This document shows positions 17,015 to 25,965 of a DNA stretch of 64,000 nucleotides, in pieces. The stretch lies in NCBI RefSeq assembly GCF_000832985.1, contig NZ_CP009920.1, positions 310,001 through 374,000 on the forward strand, in the 5' to 3' direction. Under the pieces are notes generated by a model. The model was not told the origin of the DNA, ran no database searches, and saw only the letters and a program-made list of their open reading frames with translations. The translations under genes were made by a program, and so were the position numbers. The stretch is from Priestia megaterium NBRC 15308 = ATCC 14581. Lineage in GTDB: Bacteria > Bacillota > Bacilli > Bacillales > Bacillaceae_H. The stretch's first letter is position 1. Every line of letters begins with the position of its first letter.

Positions 17015-17644
17015 CTATCTTACATATAATCCGTATACAATCATAATCGCCGCGTCCGCTAACGCATGACTAATAATTGCCGCTTCGGCACCATATCGCT
17101 CCCTTATACACGCCCACATTATACCTGCTAAAAAAACGCCTGCAGCCGAGATCCAATTAAAAGGAAACGCAAAAACGGGCAGAATAATAAACAGGTGATA
17201 AAGCGTATAAAAGCTTGATGTAACAATGGTTGAAGCGGGTAAGGGTAGATGCTTCTTCACTTTATTCTGTATATATACGCGCCAATATATTTCTTCCAAA
17301 TAAGGATTAATAAAAATCAAAATGACGGCTAAAATGATCACTTTCCATCCGCTAAATCCCCATATTTGCAAAACCGTTTGCATATCTTCTACATGAAAGA
17401 TTTTACCAGAAAAAAGCAGGCTGCTTCCAATTATCACAGCGGCACATAGAACTCCGCTCAGAGTTCCCACATACAGAGATTTTTTTGTAAGCGCTACCTT
17501 TAAGTTAATTTTATTATTTGCATATAAAATCATAAACATCCAGCCGTAAAAGCACACAAATGTTACCAACACATTTTGGATAAGCCACAAACCGAAAAAA
17601 ACAAAGATTGTAGGCATAAGCAGCAAAAACAAAAATTTTATCAC
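17015..17644 (-). CDS. CPBP family intramembrane metalloprotease (Abi/CAAX type)
   Basis: The 209-residue membrane protein has about six helices and the conserved motifs of the CPBP family: NPYLEEIYWRVYI (EExxxR), TLYHLF and SHALADA with the metal-binding His residues. Family members act as CAAX prenyl endopeptidases, bacteriocin immunity factors or activators of membrane-bound regulators. GAAGGTGCGCCATAAACGTG lies upstream. No bacteriocin genes are adjacent, so no role is assigned. Confidence 0.82.
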   Translation of the reverse strand: MIKFLFLLLMPTIFVFFGLWLIQNVLVTFVCFYGWMFMILYANNKINLKVALTKKSLYVGTLSGVLCAAVIIGSSLLFSGKIFHVEDMQTVLQIWGFSGWKVIILAVILIFINPYLEEIYWRVYIQNKVKKHLPLPASTIVTSSFYTLYHLFIILPVFAFPFNWISAAGVFLAGIMWACIRERYGAEAAIISHALADAAIMIVYGLYVR

Positions 17645-17748
17645 GTTTATGGCGCACCTTCTTTAAGAGCCGCTTTTCTTTTACCTAGTAAACCTTTCGT
17701 ATTCAAAAGGTTTACTATCTTTTATCTTATAAAAGTCCAGGGGTATTT

Positions 17749-18678
17749 TCAATTATTTTTTAATTCCTGCTCCAGCTCACGAAGACTTTCAGCAAGCTTT
17801 TTCTTTTCTTCTTCAAAGTGAGCATCATTTCTAAAAGCAGGAGCTGAAGGCTCTGTCTCTTCATTTTCTTTTAGCCAATCCGGCGTCAATTCCTTGCGAA
17901 CAACGCGCTTTTTATTAACGTAGGAAAGCGGCTTTTCAGTCTGATAACTCGCTAGCGTGCGCTGTGATGTTACATAATGCTTATGAAAAAGATGCTGTTT
18001 AATGTAGGCAAATGCTCGAATGGTATCGCTGCTGTATTTAGGCACGTAGTAATCAAATGCTTCATGCAGTCCAGCTAGCGCCTCTTCTATAGGTATTTCG
18101 CTTTTGGCGACTTCATACATATGCTTCAAGTCACTAGCTGAAGGATACACCCCTCGGTTTCTTCTAGCAATAAAAGCGGCTTCTAACGTTTGTACATAAG
18201 CGTCATGCGCGGCTTCTTCTCTTTTTATTTGATTTGTATTTTCTGCTGTAGTCTCTGTTAATGAAGCCTTCACTGTGACGGGCTCCGCTGCTTCAATTTG
18301 ACTCTCCCCTTCTGTCAAATTGACATCTTCGAGCTCTTCAAACTCATCGCTTGGCATAAGCTCTTCTAGTTTCTTATAATCAATCCGGTACCAAACGGTG
18401 TTGTTAAATTTAGAGCGGTTGTACTTTCCTTTTATAATTAACCCTTCTTTTTCAAGCTTTGAAATGATGCGTTGAATCGTTGAAAGCGACCAAAACGGAA
18501 ACTGCTGCAGCCACTGCTGATTGGTGTTGTATACCCATGTATATCCGTCCTGCACGTTTACGCTTTTTTCAAGCCAGTAGTGAAGCTGCTGAAGAAACAG
18601 GGCTCCGTTCACTCCTACTTTGACTGCCAGCGCCGGCAGTACAATTAACGGCTGATCTTTTAATAATAATTTACTCAT
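17749..18678 (-). CDS. DnaD/replication-initiator-like winged-helix protein
   Basis: The 309-residue product starts MSKLLLKDQPLIVLPALAVKVGVNGALFLQQLHYWL, followed by a winged helix (LSTIQRIISKLEKEGLIIKGKYN) and a Tyr-rich strand. This N-terminal layout is common in phage and plasmid replication or DnaD-like proteins. The middle (130-190) is acidic linker, and the C-terminal region is charged coiled coil (FEEEKKKLAESLRELEQELK). ATG 18678 follows AAAGGAGATGATATA; the longer frame from 18843 has no ribosome site. It is isolated, with no phage genes around, and its role is unknown. Confidence 0.68.
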   Translation of the reverse strand: MSKLLLKDQPLIVLPALAVKVGVNGALFLQQLHYWLEKSVNVQDGYTWVYNTNQQWLQQFPFWSLSTIQRIISKLEKEGLIIKGKYNRSKFNNTVWYRIDYKKLEELMPSDEFEELEDVNLTEGESQIEAAEPVTVKASLTETTAENTNQIKREEAAHDAYVQTLEAAFIARRNRGVYPSASDLKHMYEVAKSEIPIEEALAGLHEAFDYYVPKYSSDTIRAFAYIKQHLFHKHYVTSQRTLASYQTEKPLSYVNKKRVVRKELTPDWLKENEETEPSAPAFRNDAHFEEEKKKLAESLRELEQELKNN

Positions 18679-18792
18679 TATATCATCTCCTTTGTTATGT
18701 AAAATAGCTACTATATATATACAAAGAAAACGAAAAAACGGGGATGCCCGCTTTAAAATTATGTTAATATATAGAAAAAACGAGGTGAGCAT

Positions 18793-19293
18793 ATGATACG
18801 TCAAGGCAGAATTGGCGATGAAGCAGGCATCGCAAATGTACACGTAGAAAGCTGGAAATCAACTTATAAAGGACTTGTTCCGGATTCTTTTTTAGATTCA
18901 TTGAGCGCTGAAAAGCGAAAGCCCGTCTGGAAAAAGCAGCTGGAATCAAATTCTATTTTTGTTGCAGAAGAAAACGGTCAAATCGTAGGCTTTGCTTCTT
19001 ATGGCAAAGAAAGAACCAGCAAGCATCCTTTCTATAAAGGAGAACTGTATGCCATGTATTTACTCGCAGAGCATCAGCGAAAAGGAATTGGAAAAGCGCT
19101 TATGCATAAAATAGCGCAAGAGTTGGCAAACCAACATATACATACGATGCTCACATGGGCTTTTGAACAAAACGGCGCCTGTCAGTTTTACGAAGCACTT
19201 GGCGGAAAAAGAATCAATCGTGCTGAGGTTGTTATTGAGGGTACATCTCTATCTGAAGTGGCTTTTGGATGGGACACGCTTAAAAATTTGTAA
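18793..19293 (+). CDS. GNAT family N-acetyltransferase
   Basis: The 166-residue protein has the GNAT hallmark HQRKGIGKALMHKIA (about residues 94-108) following LYAMYLLAE, and ends FYEALGGKRI, typical of small-molecule acetyltransferases. The N-terminus ESWKSTYKGLVPDSFLDSL matches the subgroup that includes phosphinothricin-type enzymes. RBS CGAGGTGAGCAT precedes ATG 18793. Confidence 0.86.
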   Translation: MIRQGRIGDEAGIANVHVESWKSTYKGLVPDSFLDSLSAEKRKPVWKKQLESNSIFVAEENGQIVGFASYGKERTSKHPFYKGELYAMYLLAEHQRKGIGKALMHKIAQELANQHIHTMLTWAFEQNGACQFYEALGGKRINRAEVVIEGTSLSEVAFGWDTLKNL

Positions 19294-19366
19294 GACAACT
19301 CTCTGGACAGATTTTTTTCTTCACGGTAAACTGTTTAGTTGGTATAAAAAGAAAGGATGACTTACC

Positions 19367-20080
19367 GTGACGAATTCTACTTATCGAAACATTATTCTGC
19401 TGGTTCTTTGTGTCACAGCGGGTATCGTCGATGTGATTGGCTACTTAAGCCTTGGCCATATCTTTACTGCAAACATGACCGGAAACATTGTGCTGCTTGG
19501 ATTAGCAATCGGAAACTCGCTTGAAACAACTGTTTTTCACTCTCTGACAGCTTTAGGAGGCTTCATTATAGGAGTTGTAGGAGCTGCAATTTTAGTTGGA
19601 AACAAAGAAAAAACGTTTTGGCCTAAAGCCGTAACGATCGCGCTTGGAATAGAAGGATTAATTTTACTTGTTTTTGCACTTTTATCTTCGTTTTCTCCTT
19701 CTTTACACTTAACTTACTTATTTATTTTCTTATTAAGCTCAGCGATGGGTCTTCAAACAACGGCGGCTCGAAAACTTGGCGTAGCCGGCATTTCCACAAC
19801 TGTATTGACAGGCACGCTTGCTAACTTTTTTGAAGACGTAACGGCACGTTTTCGCAGTTCTCGCTACCGCAAAACGTTTAACACCGATGCCATTCTTCGT
19901 GCGCTGTCTCTTGTGCTTTACTGCTTTGGCGCTGCTATCGCCGCGCTTGCAGAGCCTGCTTATAAATTTGAAATTATTTGGCTGCCAATTGTGATTCTGT
20001 TAGCCATTATCATTTTTGTCAGCACGAAGTTTCGTTCTGATTCAGAAAAAAATAATAATGATAAAGACCCGTTTCGATAA
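19367..20080 (+). CDS. YoaK/DUF1275 family membrane protein
   Basis: The 237-residue protein has six or seven membrane helices and the DUF1275 signatures: AGIVDVIGYLSLGHIFTANMTGNIVLLG at the start and LGVAGISTTVLTGTLANFFED in the middle. Start GTG 19367 follows AAAGGATGACTTACC. The GNAT gene ends 73 bp upstream on the same strand. Transport function has been proposed for the family but is unproven. Confidence 0.85.
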   Translation: MTNSTYRNIILLVLCVTAGIVDVIGYLSLGHIFTANMTGNIVLLGLAIGNSLETTVFHSLTALGGFIIGVVGAAILVGNKEKTFWPKAVTIALGIEGLILLVFALLSSFSPSLHLTYLFIFLLSSAMGLQTTAARKLGVAGISTTVLTGTLANFFEDVTARFRSSRYRKTFNTDAILRALSLVLYCFGAAIAALAEPAYKFEIIWLPIVILLAIIIFVSTKFRSDSEKNNNDKDPFR

Positions 20081-20095
20081 AGAAACGGGTCTTTT
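20063..20095. terminator. Bidirectional terminator
   Basis: AAAGACCCGTTTC/GAAACGGGTCTTTT hairpin between convergent genes. Confidence 0.88.
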
Positions 20096-20303
20096 ATTTT
20101 CCTGACAGTGCCGCTAAAACGCCAAAAATGATTGCTGCTGCAGGCCCTACAATGAATAGTCCAATTAAAATCGATTGTATGGCTTCCCATAATGACCGCA
20201 AAGGACCTTGCTTAGACTCTGCTTTTTCCACTCTTTCCTCTAGGTGTTCGACTCTTTGCTGAAGCTTCGCTAATTCCTGCGTAACATCTATTTGTTCGCT
20301 CAT
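20094..20303 (-). CDS. Small coiled-coil membrane protein, 69 aa (XhlA-like layout)
   Basis: The product has a coiled coil (QELAKLQQRVEHLEERVEKAES, about 8-30) followed by one membrane helix (about 42-66). This is the layout of XhlA-type holin-associated proteins, but no phage genes are near, so the similarity may be only architectural. AAAGGAGCTTGAGCG precedes ATG 20303. Confidence 0.7.
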   Translation of the reverse strand: MSEQIDVTQELAKLQQRVEHLEERVEKAESKQGPLRSLWEAIQSILIGLFIVGPAAAIIFGVLAALSGK

Positions 20304-20355
20304 CGCTCAAGCTCCTTTTTACTCTACATTACCATATACTTCCTTACTAAAACTA

Positions 20356-21114
20356 CTATTTATTTGTGATTACTTCAATGCCGATTTCGCGGTAAGCATT
20401 TAACACGGTTTCGTTCACATGTTCTTCTGTAATGAGCCAATCTAATGAGTTTGCTGAACTGAACGTGTACGTTGAAGACGTATTGAGTTTTTTAGCTGTT
20501 ACAATAGCCGCTACTTCACTCGCACTTTTAATCATTTGACTTTTAATGTGCATTTCTTCAAGCAAAGGAATGCTCATACCGATTTTAGGATCGATTGCGT
20601 ATACACCTAAAAAACAAAGATCCGCTCGAATTTGTTTTAACGTATCAACCACGCTTTGTCCTACCGTGACCATCGATTCTTTTCGAAACGTTCCTCCAAG
20701 AGAAACAACTTCTACAAAGTCATGTTCCGCTAGTGCAACGGTAATTAACGGACTGTTTGTAATGACGGTAACCTTCAAATTCTTTGGAAAAGCTTTGACG
20801 AGCTGAATATTTGTTGTACTTCCGTCCATCAAGAGCACCTGCCCGTCTTTAATTAACGGAAGCGCCGCAACGGCAAGTGAATGCTTAACATCCATCAATT
20901 CACGTTTTCGCTCTTTGTAATCAACCGCAGACGTGGAACGAGGCAGTGCTCCTCCGTGGACGCGCTGCAGCAGACCAAGCGCGTCCATTTCCCGCAGATC
21001 TCTGCGGATTGTATCTTCTGAAACATTCAGCGTTTGGCTAAGCGTTGTAGCCACAATTCGGCCTTCTTTTTCAAGCAAATTCATAATTTGTTTGCGTCTT
21101 TCTTGTTTTAACAT
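20356..21114 (-). CDS. DeoR family transcriptional regulator of sugar metabolism
   Basis: The 252-residue protein has an N-terminal helix-turn-helix (LSQTLNVSEDTIRRDLREMDALGLLQRVHGGAL, about 24-57) and the DeoR C-terminal sensor domain with LLMDGSTTNIQLVKAF, TVITNSPLI and VVSLGGTFRKES. DeoR proteins bind phosphorylated sugars. ATG 21114 is used; AGGTGA lies upstream. It is divergent from a Cof-type HAD phosphatase gene 164 bp away, which may be its target. Confidence 0.87.
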   Translation of the reverse strand: MLKQERRKQIMNLLEKEGRIVATTLSQTLNVSEDTIRRDLREMDALGLLQRVHGGALPRSTSAVDYKERKRELMDVKHSLAVAALPLIKDGQVLLMDGSTTNIQLVKAFPKNLKVTVITNSPLITVALAEHDFVEVVSLGGTFRKESMVTVGQSVVDTLKQIRADLCFLGVYAIDPKIGMSIPLLEEMHIKSQMIKSASEVAAIVTAKKLNTSSTYTFSSANSLDWLITEEHVNETVLNAYREIGIEVITNK

Positions 21115-21278
21115 TGCTTGTTCACCTGTTTTCTTTCTGCTTTTTACTTTATTATACTTGTTTCTTTTGTAAAAACAATGTAAAAACACTTGATTATCAG
21201 TGTTTTTTCGTTTATTGTAGGATAAACAAGATAAAACGCGCAAAAACAAGTAATGATAGTCAAAGGGAGAGATAGTTT

Positions 21279-22154
21279 ATGAAGATGATTTTTACAGACT
21301 TAGATGGAACTCTTTTAAATAGCAGCAGTGAAATTAGCACAATTAATGCAGAAGCAATTAAAAAAGCGCAAAAACACGGAGTTGAAGTCGTTGTTGCTAC
21401 AGGGCGCGCTTATTTCGATGTGGAGGAAATTTTAAAAAAAGCTGAGCTTTCCAACCTTTGGGTGATTGCCGCAAACGGAGCGACTATTCATGACCCCAAC
21501 GGACAGCTCAGACATTCTGTTCCAATTGATGCCCACCACGTAAAAGAAGCGCTTCAGTGGCTGGATGCAAACGAATTTTATTATGAAGTGTTTGCTGAAC
21601 ATGCGATTTATACGCCAAACTCAGGCCGTGAGCTGCTGGCCATTGAAATTGACAGAGTAAAAAGCGCCAATAAAAATGTGGACGAAGAAAGACTTCATCA
21701 CGCTGCCGCTAAGCAGTATAGCCAAACGGGATTTGCCTTTGTTGCATCGTATGAAGATATTTTAAATACAAACGCGGAGCTTTATAACGTATTAGCTTTT
21801 TCATTTGATGATGAAAAACGAAAAAAAGGCTGGGATCACTTTAGCAAGCAGCACGACATGACGCTTGTCTCTTCCGCTGATCATAACTTTGAACTCGAAC
21901 ACAAAGATGCGTCAAAAGGAAACGCATTAACCTACGTTATAAAAGAGCTTGGCGGCTCTCTTCACGATACCATTGCCATTGGAGACAGCTTTAACGACGT
22001 ATCGATGCTGCAAACGGCTGGAAAAGGAATCGCTATGGCAAATGCGCACGCAGAAATTAAAGCACTAGCAGATGACGTTACATTAACGAACGATGAAAAC
22101 GGCGTAGCTTCGGTTATTGAAAAAGTGTTAGAAACGCAGCTAGAAGCACATTAA
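21279..22154 (+). CDS. HAD superfamily phosphatase, Cof subfamily
   Basis: The 291-residue protein has all HAD motifs: DLDGTLL (motif I, Asp 7 and 9), ATGRAYFDV (motif II), the Lys of KDASKGNAL (motif III) and IGDSFNDVSML (motif IV). The IIB cap lies between about residues 85 and 200. Such enzymes dephosphorylate sugar phosphates and flavin or pyridoxal phosphates. RBS AAAGGGAGAGATAGTTT precedes ATG 21279. Divergence from a DeoR regulator suggests sugar-phosphate-linked control. Confidence 0.88.
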   Translation: MKMIFTDLDGTLLNSSSEISTINAEAIKKAQKHGVEVVVATGRAYFDVEEILKKAELSNLWVIAANGATIHDPNGQLRHSVPIDAHHVKEALQWLDANEFYYEVFAEHAIYTPNSGRELLAIEIDRVKSANKNVDEERLHHAAAKQYSQTGFAFVASYEDILNTNAELYNVLAFSFDDEKRKKGWDHFSKQHDMTLVSSADHNFELEHKDASKGNALTYVIKELGGSLHDTIAIGDSFNDVSMLQTAGKGIAMANAHAEIKALADDVTLTNDENGVASVIEKVLETQLEAH

Positions 22155-22186
22155 AAAAACGCTTGGCGTATGCCAAGCGTTTTTAA
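22155..22186. terminator. Bidirectional terminator
   Basis: AAAAACGCTTGGC/GCCAAGCGTTTTT hairpin between convergent genes. Confidence 0.88.
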
Positions 22187-22413
22187 ATGGTCATGCGGTA
22201 AATACCAACAAACCAGCTAAACAGCGCAACTAGAAATAGCAGCCATGCGCTGGTTTTCTTTCTTTTTTGCCACTCGATTGCTCCTAAAACTAGCATGGTA
22301 AACCCGAGCAGTATATTTAAAAATGAAAGGAACTGGTAGCTGTGAGTGAGCATGATATAAAGAGCCAGTCCAACAGTAATAATTGAAAGAATAAGCTGTA
22401 ATGCTTTTAACAA
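22183..22413 (-). CDS. DUF3953-like small membrane protein, 76 aa
   Basis: Three membrane helices (about 4-22, 27-46, 55-72) with a basic EWQKRKKTSAW loop match the DUF3953 layout. AGGAGAGATTTTTTG precedes ATG 22413. It starts 11 bp after the upstream dehydrogenase gene ends, so they probably share a transcript. Confidence 0.75.
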   Translation of the reverse strand: MLKALQLILSIITVGLALYIMLTHSYQFLSFLNILLGFTMLVLGAIEWQKRKKTSAWLLFLVALFSWFVGIYRMTI

Positions 22414-22424
22414 AAAATCTCTCC

Positions 22425-23390
22425 TTACTTGTAGTTCACTTCTTCATTCACACACGTCACTAAAGGCTTTTTCTCAAGGCCTAACAGCAAGTTCTGTACG
22501 GCTAAATCTGCCATGCGATTGCGCGTTTCGTACGTAGCGCTTCCAATATGCGGTGTTACTAACACATTTGAAAGCTGCAGCAGCTTGTGATCTGCCGGAA
22601 GCGGCTCTGGGTCTGTTACGTCCAGTGCGGCATACGCAATTTCTTCATGTTTCAGCGCTTCGTACAGTGCTTCCGTATCCACTAATCCCCCGCGCGCTGC
22701 GTTCACAAAATACGCGCTGTTTTTCATGGCTTTAAATTCCGCTTCTCCAAACATGCCTTTGCTTTGATCTGAAAGCGGTACTAAGCATACGATACAGTCA
22801 GCTGTGTGAAGCAGTTCTTCAAACGAAAGATATACGGCATCAAGCTCTTTTTCGGCTTCATGCTTGCGGCTTCGGTTGTGGTAAACGATGTTCATACCCG
22901 ATGCCTTTGCGCGTCTGGCAACGGCGCTTCCGATATCGCCCATTCCAACAATACCAAGCGTTTTTCCAAATAAATCGACGCCAAACACCGTTTCCCAGTT
23001 TCCTTGTTTCACTTTTTCATAGCCTTCATGAATGCGGCGAGCTGCTGACAGCAAGAGACCAAACGTTAAATCAGCCGTCGCTTCTACTAGCACGCCCGGC
23101 GTATTACTAAATGGCACGCCTTTTTTGGTACACGCTTCGACATCTACACTGTCATACCCGACGCCTGATTGAGAAATAACGCGCAGGTTCGGTGCTGCTT
23201 CTAACAGCTCTTCATCTACTGTGATGTGGCCGATATTAAAAAAGCCGTCAGCATCACGAAGCCAGTCGCGCAGCGTTTCTTGTGGAATCTTTCCTTCTCC
23301 TTCCCACATTTGAATATCGCAGTGCTCCGCTAGCTTTTCGTAAGCATTTGGCCACGTCTTTCCAGACATAACAACTTTGTATTTCCCCAT
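22425..23390 (-). CDS. D-isomer specific 2-hydroxyacid dehydrogenase (glyoxylate/hydroxypyruvate reductase type)
   Basis: The 321-residue protein has the dehydrogenase fold with NAD-binding GMGDIGSAVARRAKASGM (about 150-170), YHNRSRK (phosphate-type cofactor choice), and the catalytic Arg (NAARGGLVDT), Glu (DVTDPEPLP) and His (TPHIGSATYETR). This is the GyaR/GhrB pattern, reducing glyoxylate or hydroxypyruvate. ATG 23390 with AAGGAGAGATACAC upstream is preferred to 23435. Substrate by family only. Confidence 0.87.
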   Translation of the reverse strand: MGKYKVVMSGKTWPNAYEKLAEHCDIQMWEGEGKIPQETLRDWLRDADGFFNIGHITVDEELLEAAPNLRVISQSGVGYDSVDVEACTKKGVPFSNTPGVLVEATADLTFGLLLSAARRIHEGYEKVKQGNWETVFGVDLFGKTLGIVGMGDIGSAVARRAKASGMNIVYHNRSRKHEAEKELDAVYLSFEELLHTADCIVCLVPLSDQSKGMFGEAEFKAMKNSAYFVNAARGGLVDTEALYEALKHEEIAYAALDVTDPEPLPADHKLLQLSNVLVTPHIGSATYETRNRMADLAVQNLLLGLEKKPLVTCVNEEVNYK

Positions 23391-23516
23391 GTGTATCTCT
23401 CCTTTTCCTTGTTCACTCATATGTATGAATAGCAACTAGCTATCCTATCATAAGCCTACTATAAAGATGAAACTTTTTCCATTCAGGAACCGTATTTATA
23501 GTAAGGGGGAATACGA

Positions 23517-24005
23517 ATGTTTGAAGATGAAATGATATTTGAAGATGATCCGTCCGGAGATGACATTGTTTTTGAAGGTGATGTGCCCGATGACGTAAGC
23601 GGAGGCGCTTTTTTTCCAGATGACGCGTTATTTAACGGAATGCCTGCGTTTGTGATGCTATTTTTTGTTATTGTTATTGGTATTTTTCTATTTTCTATCT
23701 TTAAAGGAATCAGCACGTGGAGTAAAAATGAGCAGTCTCCCCGTCTCTCCGTAAAAGCAAAAATTACGGGCAAACGGACAAACGTCCACCGCCATGGCGG
23801 TCATGCTCACGAACATCATCACTCTCACACGTCTACAACTTACTACGTAACCTTTCAGTTTGAAAGCACAGACCGCTCTGAATTTACTGTTTCAGGACGC
23901 GAATACGGCATGCTAGCAGAAGGCGACGAAGGAATGCTGATGTTTCAAGGAACTCGTTTTTTGGATTTTCAAAGACATCCAAGTGAAGAACATACAGATG
24001 CTTAG
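23517..24005 (+). CDS. DUF2500-like membrane protein
   Basis: The 162-residue product has an acidic N-terminus (EDEMIFEDDPSGDDIVFEGD), one membrane helix (about 44-64), then the DUF2500 domain: SVKAKITGKRTNVHRHGG, a His cluster (HAHEHHHSH) and TYYVTFQFESTDRSEFTVSG...LMFQGTRFLDF. The His cluster could bind metal. RBS AAGGGGGAATACGA precedes ATG 23517. Function unknown. Confidence 0.8.
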   Translation: MFEDEMIFEDDPSGDDIVFEGDVPDDVSGGAFFPDDALFNGMPAFVMLFFVIVIGIFLFSIFKGISTWSKNEQSPRLSVKAKITGKRTNVHRHGGHAHEHHHSHTSTTYYVTFQFESTDRSEFTVSGREYGMLAEGDEGMLMFQGTRFLDFQRHPSEEHTDA

Positions 24006-24009
24006 CTTA

Positions 24010-24037
24010 TGACCTCTTGCTTTTAGAGGTCTTTTTT
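24010..24037 (+). terminator. Rho-independent terminator
   Basis: GACCTCT/AGAGGTC hairpin followed by six T after the DUF2500 gene. Confidence 0.82.
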
Positions 24038-24158
24038 ACTGGAATGAGGCATTTATACAGCAAACGACCTATTTGTGCCCTTTTTACATTCTACAAGAAC
24101 GTTATTCAATACAAAAACATACCGTGTAACACATTCATTTAAACAGGCAGGTGATTTT

Positions 24159-24356
24159 ATGTATTCTCCTTATTCAGGCAGCGGTCTCTACTACGGACAT
24201 TACGGCGAAGCCCCTCATTCGCACCCTATTCAAACAATACTGGCACAATACTGGCATGAAACCCACTATCCAGGTCCACACAAAAAATATGTACACGTGT
24301 ATTATCTTAACCCGGCTTCTCTTCATTATTATCCAACCTATCAAAGATTTTTGTAA
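24159..24356 (+). CDS. Tyr/His-rich small protein, 65 aa, possible spore-associated
   Basis: ATG 24159 follows CAGGCAGGTGATTTT. The product is rich in Tyr and His (SGLYYGHYGEAPHSHP, QYWHETHYPGPHKKYVHVYYL) with no membrane helix. Such composition is seen in some spore coat and crust proteins, but no family is recognised, so a spore role is only a suggestion. Confidence 0.55.
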   Translation: MYSPYSGSGLYYGHYGEAPHSHPIQTILAQYWHETHYPGPHKKYVHVYYLNPASLHYYPTYQRFL

Positions 24357-24432
24357 AAAACTGGTTATCCCCAAACTTTTGTATTATAAAATTAATCCAT
24401 ATACTTTTTATTTGGAAAGGAGGTTAAAAACA

Positions 24433-24873
24433 GTGCGCAATTCTACAGCAAAAAATAGTGTGGCGATCACCACTTTGCTTTCCGCCCTATTTTTCTGCTC
24501 TATCATAGTTCTTGCTTCGCTTTCTTCTTTAGCAGATTCTGGCCCCAACGTTAACACGTTCGGTTCAGTTGGGATGTGGTTATCTCTTGGCATGGTTCTA
24601 TTTTTATACCTATTGCCTTTAGCTTTTTATATGTTGGGAATGCATTTCTTAAAATTTGTCATGGCCGCTTTTTGCAGCATTGGCCTTTTAATCGCTGCTA
24701 GTACTCTATTACTGATGCCGGCTCTGTTTTTATTCGGATTAGAAGACTTCTCAGGAAACTCAGCTTCCATCATAGGTGTAATGATTTCTTGTTTGGGCTT
24801 ACTGATCACGAATATTGTGTGGTTTGTTGCTGCGTTTAAAAGACCGTCAGCTACCGTACAGGAAAGCGTTTAA
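24433..24873 (+). CDS. DUF5391-like membrane protein
   Basis: The 146-residue product has four membrane helices and the start pattern ALFFCSIIVLASLSSLADSGPNVNTFGSVGMW found in DUF5391 proteins of Bacillus. GTG 24433 is chosen because AAAGGAGGTTAAAAACA precedes it; the longer frame from 24151 overlaps the previous gene. Function unknown. Confidence 0.75.
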   Translation: MRNSTAKNSVAITTLLSALFFCSIIVLASLSSLADSGPNVNTFGSVGMWLSLGMVLFLYLLPLAFYMLGMHFLKFVMAAFCSIGLLIAASTLLLMPALFLFGLEDFSGNSASIIGVMISCLGLLITNIVWFVAAFKRPSATVQESV

Positions 24874-24883
24874 AATGGTAAAC

Positions 24884-25218
24884 AGGGCGAGACATAGCTA
24901 AGTCCATTCCATTTAAAGACGAACAAATTGGAGAGATGAGCTGAACTGCTTGTTACACCGCTGTTGATTTCCGTGCAAGACTTCGCTTTCCGCGGGCGGC
25001 CGGTGAGCCTCCTCGTAGTTTCCGCTCCTGCGGGGTCTCACCTGTTCCGTTTTCCCGGCAGGAGTCTTCGTCTTGCCCTCCAATCATCAGCTAGAAGCAG
25101 CCATATACATGAAACCTTTCAATAAAAAATTCCAACGAGTTGGATTCTCCACCAAGAATCTCAATTCATCGTTCTAATCTTGTTTCAACTAACATACTTT
25201 TGTCGCAACCTCTTTTTA
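24884..25218. repeat. Dispersed intergenic repeat, copy B (full length)
   Basis: Begins AGGGCGAGACATAGC, ends GTCGCAACCTCTTTTT. The GC-rich core at 24966-25090 reads TTGATTTCCGTGCAAGACTT...GCGGGCGGCCGGTGAG...GCAGGAGTCTTCGTCTTGCC and can fold into a long imperfect stem. A second hairpin near 25128-25170 (AACGAGTTGGATTCT/AGAATCTCAATTCATCGTT) is partly degenerate. The orientation is opposite to copies C and E. Confidence 0.82.
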
Positions 25219-25827
25219 TAGCTCGGTAGGCAAGTAGTGCAAATACATATCTAAGCAGTCTTCGTACTGCGACAACACATCCATTGTTTTTTTATGAGGT
25301 TTTGTATAAATAACTGGATAGTCAATTTCACCCCGTATAGAATTCGCTGGAAAAGCCAGTTTTTCTTTTTTTAGCGAAAAGTCGGTCTGCACTCCTTCTT
25401 TATTTCCTCTCGCATCCAATCGAATCCATCTATCTTCACTTTTAATGTAAACTGCATTTAAAGCATGAATACAGTAGCCTGTGTCTATCGTATCTCCAAG
25501 TATCAGCCTTTGATAACAAAAGCCTGCAGGAATCCCTTCTGCACGCAGCAAAGCAGCTAATAGATTACACTTGCTGTAACAAATTCCTTCCTTTTCTTTT
25601 AAAGCCTCTGAAGCGGTTTTCGTGATGATTTTGCTTTGAATATCCCAGGAATGAGATACTTCATCTCTCACAAACTCATATGCTTTTTTTATGTACGCTA
25701 GGGAAGAATGAGGTAAGCCGCTTTTGAGTTCACGCACCTTTTGTTGAATCAAAGGATGTGTAAAGTTCACTTCTGGAAGTTCTTGCGTGTAGTCTTCTTT
25801 TTCCAACGATTCACAAATTAATTTCAT
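25216..25827 (-). CDS. Transglutaminase-like cysteine protease-fold protein
   Basis: The 203-residue protein has the transglutaminase core: Cys in KEGICYSKCNLLAALLRAEGIPAGF (about 78-102), His in IHALNAVYI and Asp in IRLDARGNK, giving a Cys-His-Asp triad. Proteins of this class act as proteases or amidases more often than cross-linkers. AGGAGGAAAAAGTAA precedes ATG 25827. The end overlaps repeat copy B by a few bases. Substrate unknown. Confidence 0.82.
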   Translation of the reverse strand: MKLICESLEKEDYTQELPEVNFTHPLIQQKVRELKSGLPHSSLAYIKKAYEFVRDEVSHSWDIQSKIITKTASEALKEKEGICYSKCNLLAALLRAEGIPAGFCYQRLILGDTIDTGYCIHALNAVYIKSEDRWIRLDARGNKEGVQTDFSLKKEKLAFPANSIRGEIDYPVIYTKPHKKTMDVLSQYEDCLDMYLHYLPTEL

Positions 25828-25965
25828 TTACTTTTTCCTCCTCTTATATTCATCATATATTTTTTTATACATAACAGTGAATTTTATTACATATTTTTAT
25901 ATAATGAAAGACCACTTAAACGGAAAACGATAGTAGATACGAGATTGAAAGAGGTTTTGTTTTTG

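Noticed and set aside
17749-20303. Prophage remnant (DnaD-like protein plus XhlA-like protein)
   Set aside because: The genes are separated by ordinary genes, with no phage structural genes, so resemblance is only at domain level.
24884-25218. Repeat family as a CRISPR array or insertion sequence
   Set aside because: Copies are far apart, have no regular spacers, and encode no transposase.
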